From positions 1 to 10,459 of the forward strand of contig JAHINZ010000435.1 of assembly GCA_018895795.1 (NCBI GenBank): a stretch of DNA of 10,459 bases, written 5' to 3'. Source of the stretch: Alphaproteobacteria bacterium (GTDB lineage Bacteria; Pseudomonadota; Alphaproteobacteria; Caulobacterales; Caulobacteraceae). Numbering within the stretch: the stretch's first letter is position 1; the number at the start of each line of letters is the position of its first letter. Shown here piece after piece: positions 1 to 5,383 of the stretch. Made by a program: the position numbers and the translations under genes. Under the pieces are notes generated by a model. The model was not told the DNA's origin. It saw only the letters and a program-made list of their open reading frames with translations, and did no database searches.

Positions 1-146
1 CCGCCGAGATGGCCGCCCTGGCCTTCAAGTCCTCCGGGATCGAAAGCGCCTTCTATCTGTATGTCGCCGCGGTCATGTCCCTGGGCCTGCTGTGCGCGAT
101 CCTGCTCAAGGATACCGGCAAGCACAGCAAGATCATCGAGGACTGA
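1..146 (+). CDS. C-terminal end of an MHS-family MFS transporter (5' truncated by window)
   Basis: Only the last 47 residues are visible, read from base 3 to the TGA at 144-146. They contain a Lys-Ser-Ser-Gly-Ile-Glu-Ser stretch, then one hydrophobic helix (about visible residues 16-35), then a short charged tail (DTGKHSK). This arrangement closely resembles the end of metabolite:H+ symporters such as the alpha-ketoglutarate permease KgtP, where an FKS-x-G-x-E segment precedes transmembrane helix 12. By family, the protein would be an inner-membrane proton symporter for a small organic acid or zwitterion; the substrate cannot be told from this fragment. The DUF599 gene follows 32 bases downstream on the same strand and may be read from the same transcript. 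The family call rests on a short C-terminal segment only. Confidence 0.7.
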   Translation, partial: AEMAALAFKSSGIESAFYLYVAAVMSLGLLCAILLKDTGKHSKIIED

Positions 147-178
147 CCCTTCCCCCGAATCCGCCTTAAGCTGACATC

Positions 179-928
179 ATGCTGATCCTCGACATCATCG
201 CCCTGGCCCTCTTCGCCTTCAGCTGGCTGTTCTATGAGCCGCTGCTGAAACGCCTGGGCGAGGGCGACAACCTGATCAACACCGACATGACCGTGATCCG
301 GCGGCGGTGGATGCAGGAGATGGCGGTGCGCGAGATCGCCCTGCTGGACGGCCAGCTGCTGGGCCACGCCATCAACTCGGCCAGCTTCTTCGCCTCGTCC
401 AACCTGATCCTGATCGCCGCCGCCGCCGGGGTGCTGTTCGGCGGCGACAGCGCCTGGAAGAGCATCGAGGGCCTGGCCGTGCTGGCCCCGGCCTCCGAAC
501 TGATGTTCCAGATCAAGCTGGGCATGGTGCTGCTGGCCCTGGCGCGCGGCCTGCTGGATTTCATCTGGGCGATCCGCCAGATGAACTATTGCCTGGCGGC
601 GATCGGCGCGACGCCGATGTGGGCCTCGCCCGCCGTGTTGGCCGAATATGCCGAGGCCGCCGGCGGCATCCTCAACCCGGCCCTGTCGGCCTTCAACGCC
701 GGGGTGCGCGGCTATTATTTCGCCCTGGCGGCGGCGGCCTGGTTGCTGGGCCCCTGGGCGTTCATGGCCGCAACCCTGGGGGCCCTGGCCCTGCTGGTCT
801 GGCGTCAGCGCAAGAGCCGCGCCGCGACGGCGGTGAGGAAGGTGCGCCAGATCCTGGAACGCACGCCCGTCATGCATGGGCCCCACATGGAGCATCACAT
901 GAAGACGCCGCCCGAAGACGCGCTTTAA
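179..928 (+). CDS. DUF599 family membrane protein
   Basis: A 249-residue integral membrane protein matching the DUF599 family, whose function is unknown. It shows an N-terminal helix (about residues 3-20), a basic cytoplasmic-looking segment with the family-typical RRRWMQEM (41-48), and an SASFFASSNLIL helix (68-88). A third hydrophobic region lies at 107-133, and a last region begins FNAGVRGYYFALAA (172-185) and runs to about 207. This adds up to four predicted membrane segments. The tail (210-249) is basic and then His/Met-rich (VMHGPHMEHHM), which could bind metal but is unproven. The ATG at 179 gives the usual family N-terminus although no strong Shine-Dalgarno sequence precedes it. Its TAA overlaps the TAA of the convergent YjbR-like gene through the shared bases TTAA at 925-928. 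Length is normal for the family and nothing looks broken. Confidence 0.9.
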   Translation: MLILDIIALALFAFSWLFYEPLLKRLGEGDNLINTDMTVIRRRWMQEMAVREIALLDGQLLGHAINSASFFASSNLILIAAAAGVLFGGDSAWKSIEGLAVLAPASELMFQIKLGMVLLALARGLLDFIWAIRQMNYCLAAIGATPMWASPAVLAEYAEAAGGILNPALSAFNAGVRGYYFALAAAAWLLGPWAFMAATLGALALLVWRQRKSRAATAVRKVRQILERTPVMHGPHMEHHMKTPPEDAL

Positions 929-1275
929 GCCAGGCCCAGCTCCGCCCGCAACTTGCGGGTCAGCTTGCCGGCCACCAGCCCATGGGCCGTCTTCAGCCAG
1001 TCGGCGACCTCGTCGGCGTCCAGCGCCGCCAGATCCTCGAACCGCACCCACTTGGCGCGAGCCAGGTAGGGCGCCGGCGTGGCGCGGCCCGTTTCGGTCA
1101 GCACTTCGAACGCCACCTCGCTGACCTTGAACGACACCCCGCCCTGAGGCACCGAACGGCCCATCACGGCGAACATCTTGCCGCCCACCTTGTAGACCTG
1201 ATCATCGCCCCACTGGACGGTCAGGGTCGCGCCGGGCAGAGCCCGACAGGCCGCGTCGAAACCCTCAGGCGTCAA
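925..1275 (-). CDS. MmcQ/YjbR-like (CyaY-fold) protein
   Basis: A 116-residue protein of the MmcQ/YjbR family, small cytoplasmic proteins with a double-wing, CyaY-like fold sometimes described as DNA-binding; no reaction is established. Family hallmarks are an early LTPEGFDAACRALPGA helix-turn, WGDDQVYKVGGKMFAVM (22-38), and a C-terminal WVRFEDL...ADEVADWLKTAHGLVAGKLTRKLR region (76-110). I place the start at the TTG at 1275-1273 because it begins exactly at the family's N-terminus and overlaps the msrA stop as TTGA (1272-1275), a classic translational-coupling arrangement. The next upstream ATG (1329) would add an Arg-rich, unfamily-like peptide made from msrA coding DNA in another frame. 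It is the second gene of an operon with msrA. A role linked to oxidative damage is only a guess from context. Confidence 0.85.
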   Translation of the reverse strand: MTPEGFDAACRALPGATLTVQWGDDQVYKVGGKMFAVMGRSVPQGGVSFKVSEVAFEVLTETGRATPAPYLARAKWVRFEDLAALDADEVADWLKTAHGLVAGKLTRKLRAELGLA

Positions 1276-1925
1276 GCCTCGACGCCCACGCCGATCGGGC
1301 AGGTCACGCCGGTGCCGCCGATGCCGCAATAGCCGCCCGGGTTCTTGGCTAGATATTGCTGGTGATAGTCCTCGGCGAAGTAGAACGGGCCGGCGGCGGC
1401 GATCTCGGTGGTGACGGCGCCCAACCCCTTGGCGGCCAGGGCCTGGCCATAGGCTTCCTTGGAGGCCGCGGCCGCGGCGGCCTGGGCGTCGTTGGTCACA
1501 TAGACGCCCGAGCGGTACTGGGTGCCGATGTCGTTGCCCTGGCGCATGCCCTGGGTGGGGTCATGGTTTTCCCAGAAGGTCTTGAGCAGGGTCTCATAGG
1601 TGACCGCCTTGGGGTCGAACACCACCAGCACCACCTCGGTGTGGCCGGTCTGGCCGCCGCACACTTCCTGATAGGTTGGGTTGGGCGTGATCCCGGCCGC
1701 GTAGCCGGCGGCGGTCACATACACGCCGGGAACCTGCCAGAAGATCCGCTCGACGCCCCAGAAGCAGCCCATGGCGAACACCGCCGTCTCCATCCCGTCG
1801 GGATAGGGGCCTTTCAGCGCATGACCGTTAATGAAGTGGGTCTCAGCGGTCGGGATCGCGGCCGCGCGACCAGGCAGGGCGCTGTCGACGGTGGGCAGAC
1901 CCAGGGATTTCTTGGCGAACAACAT
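1272..1925 (-). CDS. msrA: Peptide-methionine (S)-S-oxide reductase MsrA
   Basis: A 217-residue cytoplasmic enzyme that reduces the S-epimer of methionine sulfoxide in proteins and free methionine, regenerated by thioredoxin. The catalytic motif GCFWG is at residues 52-56 with nucleophile Cys53. Cys200 (GYCGIGG) and Cys209 sit where the resolving and recycling cysteines of the E. coli type enzyme lie, so this is the three-cysteine long form. Other family blocks are YPDGMETAVFAMG (41-53), TPNPTYQEVCGGQTGHTE (80-97), ENHDPTQGMRQGNDIGTQYRS (119-139) and EDYHQQYL (185-192). The frame is open upstream to an ATG at 1985, but the ATG at 1925 matches the usual N-terminus (MLFAKKSL) and has a GAGG about nine bases before it. 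A TATATC at 1957-1962 (minus) could be a -10 box, without a clear -35. It heads a two-gene operon with the YjbR-like gene. Confidence 0.97.
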   Translation of the reverse strand: MLFAKKSLGLPTVDSALPGRAAAIPTAETHFINGHALKGPYPDGMETAVFAMGCFWGVERIFWQVPGVYVTAAGYAAGITPNPTYQEVCGGQTGHTEVVLVVFDPKAVTYETLLKTFWENHDPTQGMRQGNDIGTQYRSGVYVTNDAQAAAAAASKEAYGQALAAKGLGAVTTEIAAAGPFYFAEDYHQQYLAKNPGGYCGIGGTGVTCPIGVGVEA

Positions 1926-1998
1926 GGCTTGGCCTCGGCGAAAAAACGTCTGGGTGGATATATGTGCTCGCGACCGACATTTCACCCCTCATCGGCGC

Positions 1999-2026
1999 TT
2001 GCCCCGGAAGGCCCCGTGAGTATATT
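1999..2026 (+). promoter_or_regulatory. Possible promoter of the tRNA-Ser gene
   Basis: TTGCCC (1999-2004) and TATATT (2021-2026) are separated by 16 bases and lie about 52 bases before the mature tRNA 5' end, a plausible position for a housekeeping-sigma promoter with a short leader. The A/T-rich -10 stands out in otherwise GC-rich DNA. The -35 box is imperfect, and the call rests on motif reading alone. Confidence 0.35.
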
Positions 2027-2077
2027 GCGCGCCTTCCTGCGAAGGGGGGCCTCAACCGCCTCCGATTCCGTGCGCAT

Positions 2078-2167
2078 GGTGAGGTGGCCGAGTGGTTGAT
2101 GGCGCACGCTTGGAAAGCGTGTTTAGGTGAAAGCCTAACGAGGGTTCGAATCCCTCTCTCACCGCCA
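2078..2167 (+). tRNA. tRNA-Ser (anticodon GGA)
   Basis: A 90-nt class II tRNA. The acceptor stem GGTGAGG (2078-2084) pairs with TCTCACC (2157-2163, one G-T pair), followed by discriminator G and an encoded CCA (2165-2167). The anticodon stem CACGC/GCGTG encloses the loop TTGGAAA, giving anticodon GGA at 2112-2114, which reads UCC and UCU serine codons. The long variable arm has a TTAGG/CCTAA stem, as expected for serine, and the T arm contains GGTTCGAATCC. A run of six T at 2181-2186 follows, but the only hairpin before it (GAC/GTC, three pairs) is too weak to call a terminator with confidence. The gene is divergent from msrA. Confidence 0.97.
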
Positions 2168-2518
2168 CGACCCAAGCGTCTTTTTTATCTCCATGAAAAC
2201 TGAGACTTAAGGGTTCCGCAGACAGCGGTACACACCCAATCCACGTGCCCTCGACGGCTCGCCAATGGCCAGGACGGGCCCGTCCTGAGGTCGCCGGATG
2301 ACTTTTCCGCCCCGCACTTGTCAGAGGTCCTGATCGGTCAAGCTTGCGCGTCTTCCGCCCGCCCCCGCGGTTGGCCGCCGAGGCGCTGGCGTGAGGCCGC
2401 CGGCGCCGACACGCGCCGTCGCTCTGGCGCGACGCGCTCAGTCCAGGCGTGAGCCCGCGCTGGCCGGCGGCTCACCGCGTCCAAACGGCGACGAGTCGCC
2501 GCTCGTCGAGCACCCGCC
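2168..2518. other. Intergenic stretch without a recognisable gene
   Basis: About 350 bases lie between the tRNA-Ser 3' end and the stop of the amidase gene. Reading all frames, I find no segment with a start, a ribosome site and a family-like protein. The short open stretches are Arg/Ala/Pro-rich, as GC-rich noncoding DNA usually is. The stretch holds a T6 run right after the tRNA, an 18-base perfect palindrome (2270-2287), and two small inverted repeats near the amidase end: CGGCGAC/GTCGCCG (2486-2501) and GCTCG-T-CGAGC (2501-2511). The latter two could form a hairpin in the 3' end of the amidase message, but there is no U tract. No integrase remnant or copy of the tRNA 3' end was seen. Confidence 0.5.
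2270..2287. repeat. 18-bp perfect palindrome
   Basis: CAGGACGGGCCCGTCCTG reads identically on both strands, and the match stops at 2269/2288. It lies 103 bases past the tRNA-Ser and 231 bases past the amidase stop. It could be a protein-binding site or a hairpin; no T tract follows on either strand, so a standard terminator is not supported. Confidence 0.8.
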
Positions 2519-3955
2519 TCAGGCCAGGCTGGTTGGCCGCACGGTCAAGTCAGGTGCGGGCATCGGCGGCATCAGGGCGCGGAGGGCCAGGCCGAGGCTG
2601 AGCAGGCTGCGGTCCTGCCCGGCGGGTCCGTCAAGTTCCAGCGCCAGCGGCAGGCGGGTATCTCGGGTCAGCCCGGTCGGCAGGACCAGCCCGGGCAGGC
2701 CCACGGTGCTGCCCGGGCTGATATTGCGCGCCATGGCGGTCTGGAAGGGGATCGCGACGCCGCCGATCAGCACCGTCTCGTCCTCCCCGATCAGGGTGGC
2801 TGGCGTCATGGTGGCGGGAAACAGCATGGCGGCGACGCCCTGCTGCGCGAAGTAGGCGGCGAACAGCCTTTGCAGGGCGGGACGGTGGACATCGCGGGCG
2901 GCGGCATAGGCGGCCTCCGGGATCGTCAAGGGTGCGCCCGGCATCACAAATCGCTCGAACACCGCCTTCACGTCAGGGCTGACGGACTCGACCAACTCGG
3001 CGAGGCTCACGGGCGCGCCCGAGGCCTTCAGATAGGCGATCCAAGACGCGGCGGCGTCGTGGATCTGGATCGGCGCTGTGACCTGGGCGACCAACGTCGC
3101 AAGGTCGGGAATCTCGGCCTCCACCAGCACGACGCCGGCCTCGCGCAGCCGCGCCATCACCGCGTCCATCTGCTGTTCGACCTCGGGGTCGAGGCCCGAG
3201 AAATAGAAGCCACGGGCGACGCCCAGCCGCAGACCGCGCAGTTCCGCTGGCGCCACCGGTCGCTGATCGCCGGTCATCACGGCGTCGAACAGCACAAGAT
3301 CCTCGATCGTGCGCGCGTGCGGACCGATCTGGTCGAAGAGCGGGGTGATCGGCGCCGTGCCGTCATTGGGGTAGCGGCCCGTGGTGGGCCGAAACCCGCA
3401 AACGCCGCAAAGGGCCGCGGGCACGCGGATCGAGCCTTGGGTGTCTTCCGCCACGCCAAGCGGCGCCATCCGGGCCGCCACGGCCGCCGCGGTCCCGCCG
3501 CTGCTGCCTCCGGGTATGCGTCGCGGATCGTAGGGATTGCGCACCGCCCCAAAGGCCTGGTTGTTGCTCGTCCAGCCGAACGACAGTTCGTGCAGATTGG
3601 TCTTGCCCAGCACGCTGGCGCCTGCGGCGCGCAGCCGCGCCACGGCGGTGGCGTCCGCCGCTGGCTGGAAGGCGGAGAGCGCCCGCGTCCCGGCTGTGGT
3701 GCGCAGGTCACAGGTGTTGATACTGTCCTTGATCGGGATCGGCAGGCCGTGCAGCAGGCCCAGCGATCCGCCGGCCGCGCGCAGGCGGTCGGCCGCGCGG
3801 GCCGCTTCGCGCACCTGCTCTGGCTCTTGGGTGATGAAGACATTGAGCTCGCGGCCGGCCACGCACTGCGCCAACAGGGCCTCGGCATAGGCCTCGGCGG
3901 CGATATCCCCCGCCCGCATGGCGGCGACGGCGTCGCAGGCTGAGAGTTCGATCAT
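2519..3955 (-). CDS. Amidase-signature family amidohydrolase (indoleacetamide hydrolase-like)
   Basis: A 478-residue enzyme of the amidase signature family, which hydrolyses carboxamides with a Ser-cisSer-Lys triad. The triad is visible: Lys76 in LPIPIKDS, cis-Ser151 in GGSSGG (149-154), and nucleophile Ser175 in DTQGSIRVPA (171-180), with the usual 24-residue spacing between the serines. HELSFGWTS (122-130) and GFRPTTGRYP (187-196) resemble the indoleacetamide/mandelamide hydrolase branch rather than GatA, but the true substrate is unknown. The loop before the nucleophile is DTQGS instead of the common DTGGS. No signal peptide is seen, so it is probably cytoplasmic. I chose the ATG at 3955 because the family N-terminus (MIELSACDAVAAMRAGDI) begins there with GGAAC eight bases upstream; the open frame to 4015 adds only an Arg-rich stretch. 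It lies 145 bases downstream of the alpha/beta hydrolase on the same strand, possibly co-transcribed. Length is typical. Confidence 0.92.
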   Translation of the reverse strand: MIELSACDAVAAMRAGDIAAEAYAEALLAQCVAGRELNVFITQEPEQVREAARAADRLRAAGGSLGLLHGLPIPIKDSINTCDLRTTAGTRALSAFQPAADATAVARLRAAGASVLGKTNLHELSFGWTSNNQAFGAVRNPYDPRRIPGGSSGGTAAAVAARMAPLGVAEDTQGSIRVPAALCGVCGFRPTTGRYPNDGTAPITPLFDQIGPHARTIEDLVLFDAVMTGDQRPVAPAELRGLRLGVARGFYFSGLDPEVEQQMDAVMARLREAGVVLVEAEIPDLATLVAQVTAPIQIHDAAASWIAYLKASGAPVSLAELVESVSPDVKAVFERFVMPGAPLTIPEAAYAAARDVHRPALQRLFAAYFAQQGVAAMLFPATMTPATLIGEDETVLIGGVAIPFQTAMARNISPGSTVGLPGLVLPTGLTRDTRLPLALELDGPAGQDRSLLSLGLALRALMPPMPAPDLTVRPTSLA

Positions 3956-4100
3956 GTCACGTTCCGTTCTGGTTCCAGCGTCCCGTCGAGCGCGGCGCCG
4001 AAAGGGGCACGCCAAGCCCTCGACGATTCACCGACGATCCCACGACTATCAGAGGCTGGCGATGCCCGCTCGGGCGGCCAGGCCAAAACGCCCTTCCAGG

Positions 4101-5114
4101 CTACCGCGCCAACAGGTCCTTGAGCGCGGCATTGATGAACATGGCATCCTCGGGATTGATGCCGCCGCCCGCCATATGGCCCCAGACGGAGGGGATGATC
4201 CGCAATTCCGCGTTGGGCATCTGCGCGACCTCGATCTCGCTGTCCTCGGGCGGAAAATAGAGATCCGTGCGGCAGGGCATGACGATGGCCTTGGCGGTGA
4301 CGGCGGCCAGCGCCTTGGGCAAATCGCCATCGAAGCGCGGATCAGCGCTGATGTCGGCGGCCTGCCAGGTCGCCAGCATCGCCAAAAGATTATTGGCGTC
4401 ATGGGCCTGAAAGGACGGCTCCCAGGCCTGGGCGAGGAAGGCCTCCAGGGACGACTGACCCAGACGCTCGCGATCCAGCTGCTGCCGGAAGAAGGTCTGC
4501 GACCAGGCCCAGCCGGCGTATACCCGCGCAAAGGCGCGGATACCCAGGATGGGCGGAGCGGCATAGTCGCCGCCCGCGAAGGCGGCGTCGGCGAGCAGAG
4601 CGGATTTGCAGCCTTCGAGGAACAACCAGTTGTGCCGTGAGGTGCGCGCCGAGCCGCAGAAGGGCGCGATCCGTTGCACCATCTCGGGGAACAGCGCCCC
4701 CCATTGAAAGGTTTGCTGCGCCCCCATCGAGTGCCCTGTGACCAGCGCCACGGTGTCGACGCCAAACCGTTCCGTGACCAGCCGGTGCTGAAGAATGACA
4801 TTGTCGCGCACCGTGACCGCCGGGAACCGCGGGCCATCGTGCGGCGCCCCGGTGTTGCTGGGCGATGACGACAGGCCGTTGCCGAGCATGTTCGGGACGA
4901 CGATGAAATAAACCTCGGGATCCAGCGCCATACCCGGTCCGATCGCCCAGGCATTGCTGTCGTGCGTGCCGGAATAGTGGGTCGGATAGACGATGGCGTT
5001 GTCGCGGGCGGCGTTCAGGCGGCCATGGGTGCGGTAGGCGATTCGGGTCGCGGGAAGCACCGCGCCGGACTGCAAGGCCACGTCGCCGGCATCAAAAAAC
5101 TCGTGGTTCGCCAT
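4101..5114 (-). CDS. Alpha/beta-fold hydrolase of the homoserine O-acetyltransferase (MetX) superfamily
   Basis: A 337-residue alpha/beta hydrolase. The nucleophile elbow is GHSMGAQQ with Ser129, the acid is probably Asp284 (CRTDLYFPPED) and the base His313 (WGHMAGGG). The order and the flanking NMLGNGLSSSPSNTG (75-89) and FPAVTVRDNVILQHRLV (97-113) align with MetX-type acyltransferases, so it belongs to that superfamily. True MetX enzymes carry GGSMGGMQ at the elbow and a GGCxGSTGP oxyanion loop; both are changed here, so a role in methionine synthesis is doubtful and esterase or acyltransferase activity on another substrate is more likely. No signal peptide is visible. The ATG at 5114 has a strong purine-rich Shine-Dalgarno sequence (GGGGGAGAAGG) just upstream, whereas the frame open to 5294 adds unrelated basic sequence. 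The amidase follows downstream, suggesting a shared hydrolytic pathway. Confidence 0.9.
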   Translation of the reverse strand: MANHEFFDAGDVALQSGAVLPATRIAYRTHGRLNAARDNAIVYPTHYSGTHDSNAWAIGPGMALDPEVYFIVVPNMLGNGLSSSPSNTGAPHDGPRFPAVTVRDNVILQHRLVTERFGVDTVALVTGHSMGAQQTFQWGALFPEMVQRIAPFCGSARTSRHNWLFLEGCKSALLADAAFAGGDYAAPPILGIRAFARVYAGWAWSQTFFRQQLDRERLGQSSLEAFLAQAWEPSFQAHDANNLLAMLATWQAADISADPRFDGDLPKALAAVTAKAIVMPCRTDLYFPPEDSEIEVAQMPNAELRIIPSVWGHMAGGGINPEDAMFINAALKDLLAR

Positions 5115-5184
5115 CGCGCCTTCTCCCCCTGTGGCCCAGCCCCCGCGCGCCGTGAGGATGGCGATCGGTCGAGCCGCAAGCTGC

Positions 5185-5215
5185 AGCCTAGCATCTACCG
5201 CCTGACGGGCGTCAG
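5185..5215 (-). promoter_or_regulatory. Possible promoter with small inverted repeat upstream of the alpha/beta hydrolase
   Basis: On the minus strand CTGACGC (5215-5209) and GCTAGGCT (5192-5185) are separated by 16 bases. They partly resemble the housekeeping boxes TTGACGS and GCTANAWC described for Caulobacter, although the spacing is longer than usual. The -35-like box overlaps an inverted repeat CTGAC-4-GTCAG (5202-5215) that could be an operator half-site pair. The position, about 70 bases before the ATG at 5114, suits a promoter. This is a weak motif match. Confidence 0.22.
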
Positions 5216-5278
5216 ACCTAGAAGGCCCAACGCACCCATGCCCCTTTCCCCCGTAGTCGAGATAGAAACGCCGCCATA

Positions 5279-5311
5279 GCGGCCGAAGCCTCAATTCAAG
5301 GCTTCGGCCGC
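5279..5311 (-). terminator. Strong hairpin downstream of the PHP gene, possible terminator
   Basis: GCGGCCGAAGCC (5279-5290) and GGCTTCGGCCGC (5300-5311) form a perfect 12-bp stem with a 9-base loop. It lies 72 bases after the stop of the PHP-domain gene and before the alpha/beta hydrolase gene, where a terminator would be expected. No real U tract follows on the minus strand (next bases TATGGCGGCGTTTC), so it may instead be a Rho-assisted stop, an mRNA 3' stabiliser or a binding site. Confidence 0.5.
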
Positions 5312-5383
5312 CGTCGCCACGGCGCCGTCATCCGTTTCTCGACGCGCCCGCGAGGCGCGCGTTCAGCCCCCCGTCCAGGCGGC

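Noticed and set aside
1926..1985. Upstream ATG giving msrA 20 extra residues
   Set aside because: The extra residues are not family-like and the segment overlaps the presumed promoter; ATG 1925 matches known MsrA N-termini and has a GAGG site.
1843..2175. Minus-strand frame reading through the tRNA-Ser gene (peptide with GERGIRTLVRLSP)
   Set aside because: This peptide is the familiar false product of translating a tRNA-Ser gene in antisense; the tRNA folds fully.
2181..2186. T6 run after the tRNA-Ser as an intrinsic terminator
   Set aside because: The only preceding hairpin has three base pairs, too weak to support the call.
2870..3943. 357-codon plus-strand frame opposite the amidase
   Set aside because: Low-information Gly/Arg/His/Gln-rich translation; the amidase triad and signature on the minus strand identify the real gene.
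5115..5294. Upstream ATG giving the alpha/beta hydrolase 60 extra residues
   Set aside because: The extension is basic and featureless and would cover the candidate promoter; ATG 5114 has a very strong Shine-Dalgarno sequence.
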